Positions 30,661-41,241 of a stretch of 64,000 bases of DNA are shown in pieces. Position 1 is the first letter of the stretch; each line of letters begins with the position of its first letter. A model generated the notes under the pieces. The model was not told the origin of the DNA. It did not search any database and saw only the letters and a list, made by a program, of their open reading frames with translations. The stretch comes from Semisulcospira habei (Eukaryota > Mollusca > Gastropoda > Semisulcospiridae): positions 127,405,053-127,469,052 of the forward strand of contig BTPG01000007.1 of assembly GCA_036245525.1 (NCBI GenBank), written 5' to 3'. The position numbers and the translations under genes were made by a program.

Positions 30661-31520
30661 TAGCGCGTGCCACTTTAACTTCCGTGGGACGTGTCTCTAC
30701 ACCGTCCGAGATGTACGCCGCCACGTACTCGACGCCTTCTGATGTCTTTATCGACTTCATCCCGTTGGATGTGCCACAGTGGTAAATTGTTAAACTGTCT
30801 AAAGAATGAACTGACCAAGGATCATTCTGGTGGTGACTTAGTTATTGTAGTTATATGCTGAAGAACAAAAGAAATTCGACATTTCTGGAATCACTGCAGA
30901 AACACTTTAGAGTGTTTCTGATGATTCCGAAAATGTCGCATTTCTTTTGCACTACAGCATACTTTTGAGTGAAGACAGGGTTGGGATGGGGATAACTCAG
31001 CAGCCCTAACGCCATCAAATCAGGCAAAGCCTGTAAAAAACCTCAAGAGGTGCTAGTTAGATTCCATTCAAGAAAGTTTAAGGCAAAACTAGCTCTATGA
31101 AACCTAAAGAAGACGACCAATGGATGGTGTATATTAATGACGACTTGCAGTAACTCCGGGCGAAGCTGCTGAAAGTCTGTAAAGTAGACCTTTAACGAGC
31201 AGCCAGCTTGCATACTGGGACATAGCTTGGTGAATGCAGTATGCATTTTGCAACTAGGCTACTGTTCGCGGTGCAGATTTAACACCTTCGACTCTAATGC
31301 CATAGCGATCTGCAACAGCTCACAGGCACGTTACTCACCGATTGTCTGTACTCTGTTGAGATCTGTGCAAGTTTATTAGTATGAAAATCATGTATGCGCA
31401 ATTCACTGTTCAACCGACGCAACGAAGATTGTCTGAATCTGCATTCCTTCTGCGATAATGAAGATAAGAAGCGATTGATCTTTATATTTGTTTATTTTTT
31501 TTAATAGTATTTACCCGAAA
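30661..31520. other. Unannotated stretch
   Basis: A near palindrome sits near 30860-30960 (AAAGAAATTCGACATTTCTG ... AAAATGTCGCATTTCTTTTG), giving a ~30-bp-arm foldback. No gene is seen. Confidence 0.45.
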
Positions 31521-31590
31521 TATTAATAAATCGTGTTGTAACTGTCTTTTCTAAGCGTGTTTCTTTCTCCGTTGGGTTCTTCTCTGCATT
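31521..31590 (+). repeat. LTR-end-like repeat, also present inverted at 61060-61130
   Basis: AATAAATCGTGTTGTAACTG, then TTTCTAAGCGTGTTTCTTTC, TCCGTTGGG. The reverse complement occurs at 61060-61130. AATAAA followed by a T-rich stretch suggests the R-U5 part of an LTR. Confidence 0.45.
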
Positions 31591-31606
31591 TTACACGTTG
31601 GCAGTC

Positions 31607-31741
31607 ACCCTGTTTGGTCTGGATTGCGTGCACTCAAATGAAGAATACGATCCACTCCTGTGGAAGCGAAGGATGTACTGCCAGGCCTACATGCAGCACA
31701 AACGCTTTCGAGCCATGGATGATTGCAGGTCGAGAAGTGAA
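31607..31741 (+). CDS. Possible orphan coding exon
   Basis: Follows a CAG acceptor-like site (TTTTACACGTTGGCAG) and reads in one frame with coding-like codon use (LFGLDCVHSNEEYDPLLWKR, then MYCQAYMQHKRFRAMDDCR). No domain is recognised and no convincing donor follows. It could be a fragment of an unplaced gene or of a retroelement. Confidence 0.2.
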
Positions 31742-31749
31742 CACAATCA

Positions 31750-32083
31750 TAACCCCTTCACGGCGAGACCATCCAAGCGCAGCGAACAGCACCCACATAC
31801 AAGAGGCGAAAGAGCTCATAAGCCGCCGCTGATGCGGGGGCTTATGACGTTCTTTGCCTCTTGCTGGTTCTATTCATATCCTTGACTCTTGGACTGATGC
31901 GATTATTCGATGTTGAATTTGTCTTGTGGCTTTCAAAGACAATTTTACGTCGGCTGATAAATGTGCTTGCTGGCATTTCCTGTCAACAAAAGCTGTGAGG
32001 CGCAGATGCAAAAGTGTCGTCTGCCGAGAACGCTGGACGAAACTTTCGCAGCCACTAATGCGGGGTGCTTTAAATGAGTTAAC
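31750..32083 (+). repeat. Decayed H2-type foldback fragment
   Basis: Contains AACCCCTTCACGGCG, the inverted pair CTCATAAGCCGCC / GCGGGGGCTTATGA, the GCCTCTTGCTGG block, and an AATGAGTTAAC end. Confidence 0.45.
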
Positions 32084-32242
32084 GGGTATATAAACTGAAA
32101 TCTTCCTAGAAGACTGGTCAAACTGAAGCGGAGAGACCGAAACTACATGGAGCGTATCATAAATCAATATGCTGACCTCAGACTATGTATCTCAGTCGTC
32201 AACATATCAGTCGAGTTTATTGAAATTTATTGTGTGACTATT

Positions 32243-32248
<6 letters not shown>

Positions 32249-32283
<35 letters not shown>
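32249..32283. repeat. Poly-A run
   Basis: About 35 A, followed by an A/G-rich stretch to 32400. It may mark the 3' end of a retroposed sequence, but no source is recognised. Confidence 0.7.
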
Positions 32284-32285
<2 letters not shown>

Positions 32286-32458
32286 AGCAGAAAAACGAAG
32301 ACAGACACGACTGAAGAAAAGGACTTATACAGTTGGAAAAAAGAAGAAGAAGAAGGAAAAGGCCAACAACAACAAAAAATTGCAGTGACAGCAGAAGACA
32401 GCAACGGACTTTTAAGTAATAGCCATTTTAAACAGGAAAGAGTAGCATAGCTATAACA

Positions 32459-32875
32459 TTAACACGTTCAGTGCCGGGAAAATCTGAACACCACCCGACT
32501 GCAAGAGGTATAGATCCTCATGAGCCCTCGCAGTTGCAGAGGCTGATGAGGATCTATGCCTCTTGCTAACACCGCTTTGAATTATATTCCTGGGACAGCT
32601 ATAGGTGTTAAATTAACTCATTCAGCCCGACAGCCGTATTTCCCAAATTTTGGAGGCGTCATCTAACGACTATGCACCAGTTGCAGGAGATAGGTCGATC
32701 ATGATAATTCAAGGGCTGCACTAGATTAGCTTGGTGCCGACAGGCGCCAAGCTAATCCGGCACTATCCTTGAATTATCATGGTCGACCTATCTCCTGCTG
32801 TAGCGCGTCAGGGCTGAGTGCGTTAACTGAGATTACAGAAACACGGTCCGCGTCAACTGGCAATGGGCGGATTAA
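32459..32875 (+). mobile_element. H2 foldback element carrying a nested H1 element (second case)
   Basis: H2 left part with GAGGTATAGATCCTCATGAG ... CTGATGAGGATCTATGCCTC arms, interrupted at an internal TTAA by an H1 element, then resuming TTAACTGAGATTACAGAAAC ... GGCGGATTAA. Confidence 0.75.
32613..32826 (+). mobile_element. TTAA foldback element, H1 type (copy 6)
   Basis: TTAACTCATTCAGCCCG start, GAGTGCGTTAA end. Hairpin 32691-32787 uses the ATAATTCAAGGG arm variant. Confidence 0.75.
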
Positions 32876-33068
32876 TCCATATCATACTGAGGCTAAAAGC
32901 TTCAGATTTGTACACTGCCATATGCAAGCTACATTATAGTACTTACAGATAAGGATATAGACCAACGGCTTTAGTTCAAGGGTAGTGCCAGCTATTCTGA
33001 CACTACCATTGAACTATTTTAGTCAAACTTATTTCACACACTGGTGTATTCCGAATGATAAGGGTTAA
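32872..33068 (+). mobile_element. TTAA foldback element, H4 type (copy 1)
   Basis: Starts TTAATCCATATCATACTGAG and ends GATAAGGGTTAA, sharing its first TTAA with the preceding H2 element. The centre is a shortened GTTCAAGGGTAGTGCC hairpin. The complete homologue is at 61873-62093. Confidence 0.65.
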
Positions 33069-33380
33069 GACCCTGTAGATACCTTCATTTTCCGTTTCGA
33101 CTCGTGTTTTTTTTTGTTGTTGTTTTTTTTTCAATCCAAACAAATGTCATCTTAAGATAATGTAAAATTAATTATGCGACTATAACGTTCACTAGCGTTA
33201 TAACAGCGTCTATTAAGAAAACCTGGTATTTGTCTCCAGGTGACACAACTCGTAACATCAGCGTCTCAGTAGGAACTCCGAAGAATAGGAGAAGCAACGA
33301 GGACGTTTATAGCTAGAGAAAGAAAACAGAAGACCAGGCGACAAGGGAGAAGAAAAAATGAGACAGGAGAAAAGGACGAA

Positions 33381-33764
33381 TTGATTGATTGTACATTGCT
33401 TAACGTCCCGACAGCAACAAGGCTTTCTCAGGACGTGCCTGCACTGCTTGTGAAAAAAAATAATAAACAGAAAATTGAATGTATGTCGCCAGCCGGTCAA
33501 ATACATTAAATAAACCTAACACATGGGGCCTAAATAAAGCTAAGACCATTTAGCAACACACATCCAACATCAAGAGCTACAGGCAGTGCAGACAGTAAGG
33601 AGAGTTTTAAAAAGGCAAATACAGGTGAATGGACAAAGGGTAGACAGAAACACATGCCCCAGAATAGAGAGAAAAACCCACCCTGTGGGGCTGACCAGGG
33701 TGACCCTGGGAACTAAAAAATACCTAACCCCACCCAAGTCCCCCAGGGCAGACCCGGTTGGGGT
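33381..33764 (-). mobile_element. SINE-like element S3
   Basis: Full length; target duplication AGAAAAGGACGAA at 33368-33380 and 33765-33777. Confidence 0.85.
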
Positions 33765-33784
33765 AGAAAAGGACGAAGGAAGAG

Positions 33785-33850
33785 GCCCGAGTTATTTATT
33801 TATTGGGATTTAACGCCGAGCAGGGTACAATGCCATCTTACAACAATGAT
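33785..33850 (-). repeat. 3' end of another SINE
   Basis: On the minus strand it reads GCTCGGCGTTAAATCCCAAT, AAATAAATAA, a common molluscan SINE tail form. A related fragment (GTTAACGCCGAGCATGC) lies near 34386. Confidence 0.45.
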
Positions 33851-33863
33851 AACACAAGAAAGG

Positions 33864-34279
33864 TTGATTGATTGATTGTACATTGCTTAACGTCCCGACA
33901 GCAACAAGGCTTTCTCAGGACGTGCCTGCACTGCTTGTGAAAAAAAAAAAAAATAAACAGAACATTGAATGTATGTCGCCATCCGGTCAAATACGTTAAA
34001 TAAACCTAACACATGGGGCCTAAATAAAGCTAAGACCATTTAGCAACACACATCCAATATCAAGAGCTACAGGCAATGCAGACAGTAGGGAGAGTTTTAA
34101 AAAGGCAAATACAGGTGAATGGACAAAGGGTAGACAGAAACACATGCCCTAGAGACATGAGAGGAGGACAAAAATACTCACCCAGTGGCGCCGGTGGCAC
34201 CTGGGGCTGACCAGGGTGACCCTGGGAACTAAAAAAGTACCTAACCCCACCCAGGTCCCCCAGGGCAGACCCGGGGGGT
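33864..34279 (-). mobile_element. SINE-like element S4
   Basis: A copy with an extra ~40-bp segment (TCACCCAGTGGCGCCGGTGG) near 34180. A target duplication is not clear. Confidence 0.75.
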
Positions 34280-34559
34280 GAGGACGAAAGGGAGTATAGG
34301 GTCGCGGAGGGGGCACACACAAGATAACAAAGGGGGAGGGGGGGGGGGGGAAGAGATAGAAGGAAAAAAGAGTTAGTTAGTTTGTGTTAACGCCGAGCAT
34401 GCAACTGACCAAGACTATTTACAGCGGAGAAGAAAACAAGGACAAAATGGGATATCCGTGCGCAAAAGTCTCTTCTATATATTTGAGCTTGCCGGCATGC
34501 AATTTCACACTTTTTGAACACTACTTTATAGAGGCTGTCTACCTAACTAATTGTCAGTG

Positions 34560-34925
34560 AGAGAGAGGAGAGAGAATACAAGGTCATCTGGCGAATACGA
34601 CGAACAAGAGGTGACGTGCGAAGAATATTCATAGTAACCGCGTTCCGAAAGTCCACGGGGCGTAAACCCCTGTCTATACCAGTATGAGGTTTCCGATGGA
34701 GCTTTGGGGATATAGCACTCGCTTTTCGCATCATTTGACACTTTACCCCAGATGCTAAAGAAAACGTTAAACGTATAGGACTTAACGTCCTTTGTCCACC
34801 ATGAAGGGGATTTCAAAGACGGGGCACCGAAATAGGGTCTGAATAAATTTTGACCCCAGCTGGATTAAAACCCGGCACCTTTCGGTCGGGAGTCGAACGC
34901 TCTGCCACCGAGCCACCCAGCTCCA
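34560..34925 (-). mobile_element. tRNA-derived SINE
   Basis: The minus-strand head GTGGCTCGGTGGCAGAGCGT matches a pol III A box, and GGTGCCGGGTTTTAATCC a slightly decayed B box. The body contains GGACAAAGGACGTTAAGTCC. It is distinct from the S1-S6 family and not a functional tRNA. Confidence 0.65.
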
Positions 34926-35299
34926 CCCCCCCCCCCCCCCTACCCCCTCCCCCACACCCCAGATGCAAAGGAGACAAGAACGCATTTTCTAAGTGTAAAA
35001 AGATATAACAGTCCCTTTTGGGGGGGGAAAAGTCGTATTTCAAGCAGCTTTTTCTAAGCATTTTGTTCGAAGTTGCTGGTTCCTAGTTCGTTATCGAACT
35101 ATCGAAAGACAGATTTGAACTGGACAGAAAATGATAAAGCTGAAACAGTCGGACACAGATCTTGGAAACCTTTTTCACCCGGCGAAGTTATCCCGAGGAG
35201 GAGATCAACACAATCCTATAAATAGTACAGGAACTAGCAGTTTGATGAATTGCTGCAGCGGACACACGGTGAAACCGTGGACGGTTACAGCATACCGGG

Positions 35300-35537
35300 G
35301 CGGCCAGGGAGCAGCGGCGTAAAATGAGCTCGCTGATCTTCTCACCCAATTGGAGATAACGGCTGAGACAGCAGAGTGATTTCAGGCTGTATTCGACACC
35401 CTTCTTTCGACACTTTTGTAAATTACATTTTTGTGTGTGTAATTAGTAATTTTTGTACAGTTAGCTTTTGTTATGTGCCTAGAGCTCTAATTTCCAAGGT
35501 TAGGCGCTATACCAGTACGCATTATTATTATTATAGT
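35300..35537 (+). repeat. LINE/SINE 3' end with (ATT)n tail
   Basis: AGGTTAGGCGCTATACCAGT followed by (ATT)n resembles an L2-type 3' terminus (GCGCTATA plus ATT repeats). Confidence 0.45.
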
Positions 35538-35544
35538 TTTCGAA

Positions 35545-36123
35545 AAAACATGGCTGTGACCTATTTCCTGATTGATTGATTGTACATGCTTACGTCCGAC
35601 AGCACAGGCTTTCTCAGACGTGCCTGCACTGCATGTGAAAAAAAACAACCGAATACTGATGTATGTCGCAGCGGTCCATACGTTAATAACCTACGCATGG
35701 GCCTAAATAAAGCTAGACCACTTGCAACACATCCGATATCAAGAGCTACAGCAGCGCAGACAGTAGTGAGAGTTGAAAAGGAAATACAGTGATGGACCAA
35801 GGTAACAGAAACACATGCCCAGATAAGAGAAACCCACCGTGTGGGCTCACCGGGTGACCCTGGAACTAAAAGTAGTACCCCCAAGTCCCCAGGGCAGACC
35901 CGGGTGGGGGACCTATTCCTGATCTCTTGTGACCCTTCACCTTTCCGAGGGGTCATCCAAATCATTATGCATAGGAAGGCATCTCCGTTCCAAGTTTGGG
36001 TTTGAAATTGTGAATGGTATTTGAGAAAAATAATTTTAAAGTTTGCGTTAAGGTTTACGAAGGACGACAGACCGATGGCCACTGGCCCATAACATACTCA
36101 CTTTTGCTATCACAGGTGAGCCA
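35545..36123 (+). mobile_element. Pearl-like element PL5 (with SINE S5 nested)
   Basis: A truncated copy whose GACCTATTTCCTGAT block is the target of S5. Ends ACTTTTGCTATCACAGGTGA, GCC. Confidence 0.65.
35573..35909 (-). mobile_element. SINE-like element S5 with systematic single-base losses
   Basis: Target duplication GACCTATT(T)CCTGAT at 35558-35572 and 35910-35923. Compared with other copies it has lost one base from many short homopolymers (for example CATTGCTTAACGTCCCG reads CATGCTTACGTCCG). This pattern suggests a low-quality consensus rather than natural decay. Confidence 0.8.
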
Positions 36124-36148
36124 ACAATCGCTACCTACAGCCAGAGCA

Positions 36149-36364
36149 TTAACCCGTTCAGTGCCGAGAAAATCTGAACAAAAGCCAACTGCAAGGGGCA
36201 TAGATCCTCATGAGCCCCCGCAGTTGCGGGGGCTCATGAGGATCTATGCCTCTTGCTGACACCACTTTGAATCCATGTTCCTAGGACAGCTAGGGCTTGT
36301 TGGTGTTGAACTGATGAAGACTGCAGAATACACATTTTCCGTCAATGGGCACTGAACAGGTTAA
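36149..36364 (+). mobile_element. H2 foldback element, uninterrupted
   Basis: TTAACCCGTTCAGTGCC start, GAACAGGTTAA end. Hairpin arms GCATAGATCCTCATGAGC / GCTCATGAGGATCTATGC with CCCCCGCA / TGCGGGGG next to the loop. It is empty at the site where two other H2 copies hold an H1 element (GTTGAACTGATGAAGACTGC near 36302). Confidence 0.75.
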
Positions 36365-36591
36365 GCGCACTATTTAGTGAAAGAATTAAATCGTTTTCTG
36401 CTTCAGTTCGAAGCCACTGCCTTGATACGCATATTAGAAACGCTGCTGGTCATTTGCGATTCTAGGTGGCAATTACAGAAGGAATACGGACTGCTTGTTC
36501 GAAGCAATATAGCAGATTTTTTTTTTTACAGGTGTTGCGAACCACCCTACGCCCCCCCCCCCCCCCCCCACCCCACAGAACTTTTTTTTAA

Positions 36592-37912
36592 ACAAGAAAG
36601 ACAAAGCCCTTATGGCTCACGTGCATGACCGATCTACATGTCTGACAATAAGTAAAGGGATGGCTTCTGCACTAACAAAATCCATGTTTTCTCAAAGTTT
36701 AACCAGTTTTCACACATCTGTCAAACAGCCATGACCCTTGAACTTTGCAATAAGTCGAATAAATTAGGATACATAGAAGGTCTTATCATCAGCTACCTTA
36801 ATGCCAAATTTGACTTTAAAGTTTGCAAAAATGTTGATAATAACTACAATTATTGGCATTTTATACACATTTGTCGACCTCTTGCGACCTTTGACCTTTT
36901 CTGAGGGGTCATCCAAAATAGTATGCAAAGATAGGTCTTACCATCAGGTGTCTCTGTAGCACGTTTGGGCTTGAAGTTGTGAATATCAATTGAGAAAAAA
37001 CATTTCTTGTCAAAATATGGCTATTTTGTACCTAATTTCTGAGCTCTTGCGACCCTTCACCTTTCCAAGGGGTCATCCAAATTAGTATGCATAGATAGGT
37101 CTTACCATCAGGTATCTCTGTACCAAGTTTGGGTTTGGAGTTGTGAATAGTAATTGAGAAAAAAACATTTCTTGTCAAAATATGGCTTTTTTTTTTACCT
37201 ATTTCCTGAGCTCTTGTGACTCTTCACCTTTCCATGGGGTCATCCAAATTTGTATGTATGCATAGATAGGTCTTACCATCAGGATCACTGTAGCAAGTTT
37301 GGGTTTGAAGTTGTGAATAGTAATTGAGAAAAAACATTTGTCAAAATATGGCGATTTTGGACTTATTTCTTGAGCTCGTGACCCTTGACCTTTCCGAGGG
37401 ATCAACCAAATTAGTATGCGTAAGAAAGGTCTTACGATCAAGTATCTCTGTAGCAAGTTTGGGTTTGAAGTTGTAAATAGTAATTGAGAAAAAACATCTT
37501 TTGTCAAAATATGGCTATTTGGACCTATTTCTTGAGCTCTTGTGACCCTTGACCTTTCCAAAGGGATCAACCAAATTAGCGAGCGTTTAAAGGTGTTAGC
37601 ATCAGGTATTGTTGTACCACGTTTGGGTTTGAAGTTGTGAATAGTATTTGATTAAAAAAAAATTATGTCCAAAAACAGCTATCTTTAATATATTTCCTGA
37701 TCCTGTGACCTTTATGAGAGGTCACTGAAATTGGTATTTTTAGGAAGATCTTGCCACAAAGTATCCTTGGGCCAAGTTTGAAGACTAGCTTGAATAGCCT
37801 CAGAGAAAATGCCAAATTTAAAGTTTACCACGGACGACAGATGACGGAAGGACGGACGACCACTGGCCCAGAACATACTCACTTTTGCTTTGCATGTGAG
37901 CCAAAAAACAAA
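36592..37912 (+). mobile_element. Pearl-like element PL6 (longest tandem core)
   Basis: Complete head and tail. At least four tandem units, with GAGCTC(TT)GTGACCCTT landmarks at 37041, 37208, 37372 and 37534, giving a period of 162-167 bp. Confidence 0.8.
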
Positions 37913-38052
37913 ACAAACAAGAATGGCAAAGCCCTTAAGGTTCATGTGCATAACCGATCCACATAATTAATCTGACCTTTGTGACCTTGACCTTCTGGAC
38001 AGGTCACTGAAAATAAGCAAGTATTCAACTGTTCATACATAAGTATACTTAC

Positions 38053-40071
38053 TTACTTACGCCCATCACCCCTACCCGGGTATAGGCCGTCGACGAGAGA
38101 CCTCCAGCGACTCCTGTCCTGTGCTTCTCCTTCGATTTTACTCCAGGTGGTTCCCATTCTCTTGATGTCTGCTTGGAGGTCTCGCCGCCAGGAGTTTCTC
38201 GGCCTACCTCTTTTCCTCTTTCCCTGGGGATTCCATGACAATGCCTGCCTAGTGATACTAGAAGCTGGCTTTCTCAGACTGTGACCAATCCATCCCCATC
38301 TTCTTCGCCCAATTTCATTCTCTGCTGTTATCTGCTCTGTTCTCTCCCAGAGTCTGATGTTGCTGATCTTCTCTGGCCAGTGGATATTCAAAATTCTTCT
38401 AAGGCAACTGTTTATGAAGATCTGTACTCTGTTGACAGTGGTTTTTGTCAATCTCTAAGTCTCTGCTCCATATAGGAGAACTGCTTTTACGTTGGAGTTG
38501 AAAATCCGGACTTTGGTGTTTTGTGACAGCTCTCTGGAACTCCACACTTTTTTCAACTGGAGAAAGGCTGCTCTGGCTTTACCGATTCGTGCTCTGACAT
38601 CTGCATCAGTGCCACCTTTTTTGTCTATGATGCTCCCGAGATAGGTGAAGGACTCCACCTCCTCCAACGGGGTGCCAGCAAGCAAGACTGGTTCTTCCCT
38701 GGTTGCGTTCAGCCTCATTGTCTTTGTTTTCTGTTTGTGGATGGTGAGGCCCACTTGGGACGAGATGTCAGCAAGCCTCGTGGTCTTGTCCTGCATTTGT
38801 TGATGAGTGTGGGACAGTGATGCCAAGTCATCTGCAAAATCGAGGTCGTCAAGCTGTGTCCACAGTGTCCACTGTATTCCGCTTCTTCTCTGCTCTGTGG
38901 TCCTCTTCATGACCCAGTCTATGGCCAGTAGGAAGAGGAACGGAGACAGCAGACACCCCTGCCTGACACCGGTTCTGACCTGGAGCTCCCTGGTGAACTG
39001 CCCTTCGTGGATCACGCGACATGTCATGCCATCGTAGCTGCTTTTGATCAGGCGGACGAGCTTTGTGGGTACACCGTAGTGTCGTAGGAGTTTCCACAGA
39101 GTCTCTCGGTCCACGCTGTCAAATGCTTTCTCGTAATCCACAAAGTTGACGTACAGCGGGGAGCTCCACTCCAGAGACTGTTCCACGATGATGCGGAGAG
39201 TGGCGATCTGGTCTGTACATGATCGGTTTTTCCTGAATCCTGCTTGCTGGTCTCTCAGCTGGGGGTCAACGGAGCTCTTCATTCTCTCCAGGATGATCCT
39301 GTTAAAGACCTTTCCTGGTACTGACAGCAAGGTGATTCCTCTATAGTTGGAGCACTTGCTGAGGTCACCTTTCTTGGGAAGCTTGATTAGGTACCCCTCC
39401 TTCCAGTCAGCCGACATCACCTCCTCTTCCCAGATCTTTCCAAACAGTGGGTACAGCATCTCTACTGTTGTCTCTAGGTCTGCTTTCAGAGACTCCGCTG
39501 GGATGCCATCTGGCCCTGCTGCTTTGCCGTTCTTCAAAAATGCCACTGCTCTTCTGATCTCTTCCCGGCTGGGTCTGTCACAGCTGATGGGTAGGTCGGT
39601 CTCTGCTGGCTGGATGTCTGGGGGGTCGGGTGGGCTGGGTCTGTTCAGTAACTCTTCAAAATACTCGACCCATCTGTCGAGTTGGTCTGCTCTGTCTGCA
39701 ATAGGCTTGCCTACTTTGTCTTTTACTGGTCTTACTGTATGGCCATACTTGCCCGACAATCTTCTGGTAATGTCATAGAGCTGTTTCATGTTGCCGCTGC
39801 CTGCTGCCTTTTCTGCCTCTGCTGCCAGGCTGTCTGTGTAGGCCCTCTTGTCTGCCTTGATACTCCTCTTCACCTCGTGGTTGGCTTCCGAGTATTCCTC
39901 CTGTGCCCTTGCTTTGGCTGCTCTCGTGCGACTGTTGTTGACAACTGCTTTCTTCTGCTTCCTCACTTCTATCTTCTTCAAGGTCTGTGCCGACAGCCAG
40001 TCCTTGTGATGGTGTTTCCTGAACCCTACAGTGACTTTGCAGGTCGAGTTCAGCGCCTCTCTGTCTTCCAA
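38053..40071 (-). pseudogene. RTE element: reverse transcriptase and C-terminus
   Basis: RT motifs: KAAGPDGIPAE, YLIKLPKKGDLSKCSNYRGI, FVDYEKAFDSVDR, GVRQGCLLSPFLFLLAIDW and DLDFADDLASL (catalytic FADD, usual for RTE). A TAG at 38455-38457 falls where most relatives have Trp, after which the same frame continues for 134 codons and ends with the clade-typical GRPRNSWRRDLQADIKRMG block. The protein is therefore complete in length but interrupted. Confidence 0.8.
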
Positions 40072-40098
40072 TGCTGCTCTGTGGTGATCGCCTCCTCT

Positions 40099-41241
40099 TC
40101 ATTTACTAGCTCCTGTAGCGCTTGAAACCGGTTGGACAGCACCAGTTTGAACTCTTCTCACTCCAGTCTCTCTCAGGAGGCCTACATTATAGCGCTGTCT
40201 TCTTGTTGTCTCTGTGCGGCTTTTCTTTAACTTGAGCTTTATTCTTAAGGTGAGCAGATGGTGGTCTGAGGCGATATCTGCTCCCCTCCTCACTCGAACA
40301 TCTTGAAGGGATCTTCTAAATTTCTTGCTAATGCAGATATGGTCTATCTGGTTCTCTGTAGTATGGTCAGGTGAGACCCACGTTGCTTTGTGTATTCTTC
40401 TGTGTGGGAAGATGCTGCCTCCAATGACAAGTCTGTTTAGAGCACAAAAGTCTACAAACCTCTCCCCGTTCTCACTCATCTCCCCTAGTCCCTGTCTCCC
40501 CATCACCTCTTCGTATCCGGTGTTGTCCTCCCCTATTTTGGCATTAAAATCGCCCATGACAATGGTGATGTCTCGCTCCGCACATTTGTCCACGGCACTC
40601 TGGAGTCGGTCGTAGAACTCTTGTTTCTCTTCCTCGTCACTGTCATTAGTGGGCGCATAACACTGGATGACGTTCAGCTTGAGCTTTTTCTTGGTTCTAA
40701 AGGCTGCTGTGATAATTCTTGGCCCAAGAGGTTCCCAGCCCATCAGCGCTCTCTGTGCCACTGGTGACAGCATGAATGCTACTCCTTCTGTATGGGGGGC
40801 ATTCTCCTCTTCATGACCTGAATACAGAATCATCTCCCCACTTAACAGCCTTTTCTGGCCAGACTGCGTCCATCTGGCTTCATTGATACCTAGCAGGGAA
40901 AGGTTGTACTTTTGCATTTCCACTGCTATCTGGGCGGCCTTGCCGCTCTGGTACATGGTCTTGACGTTCCATGTGCCCATGGTTGTGTCCCTGGATAGAG
41001 AGAGGCGGCTCGGTCCTGTGGCTTCCGAAGACTTCCGGCTTTCACCACAGGACGTCATAAATCTTCTGGTATAAGAACCTTCCTCCTCCAGGAAAGGAAT
41101 TACTGTTTGTCTTTCGTCGGCGTTTTTGTAGCTATTTTCTTTTTTGTAGGGTGGGGAAGCTACCCCCACGCCCAACCCCCTTACTAGGAGGACCAGGGGT
41201 TTTCTGTCAGGGTCACCTTCCCTTAGACCATGTTGGTTCAC
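40099..41241 (-). pseudogene. RTE element: endonuclease domain
   Basis: APE domain with GTWNVKTMYQSGK, INEARW, GDFNAKIGEDN, ENQIDHICISKKF and ASDHHLL catalytic motifs all present. Proteins of this type are often misnamed 'craniofacial development protein 2-like' in mollusc annotations. The frame is lost about 90 codons before the RT region proper (shift near 40150). Confidence 0.8.

Noticed and set aside
34800..34925. A tRNA gene
   Set aside because: A and B boxes are present, but the cloverleaf is decayed and the sequence continues into a SINE body.
35561..36082. 173-codon minus-strand frame
   Set aside because: It crosses SINE S5, a target duplication and a Pearl-like unit, within a patch that seems to have sequencing deletions.
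36900..37600. CRISPR-like array
   Set aside because: The repeat units are ~165 bp with no short conserved repeat plus unique spacer structure, in an animal genome. They are the tandem core of a Pearl-like element.
39347..39778. 143-codon plus-strand frame and neighbours at 39682-40125
   Set aside because: Antisense to the RTE reverse transcriptase, whose motifs are unmistakable on the minus strand.
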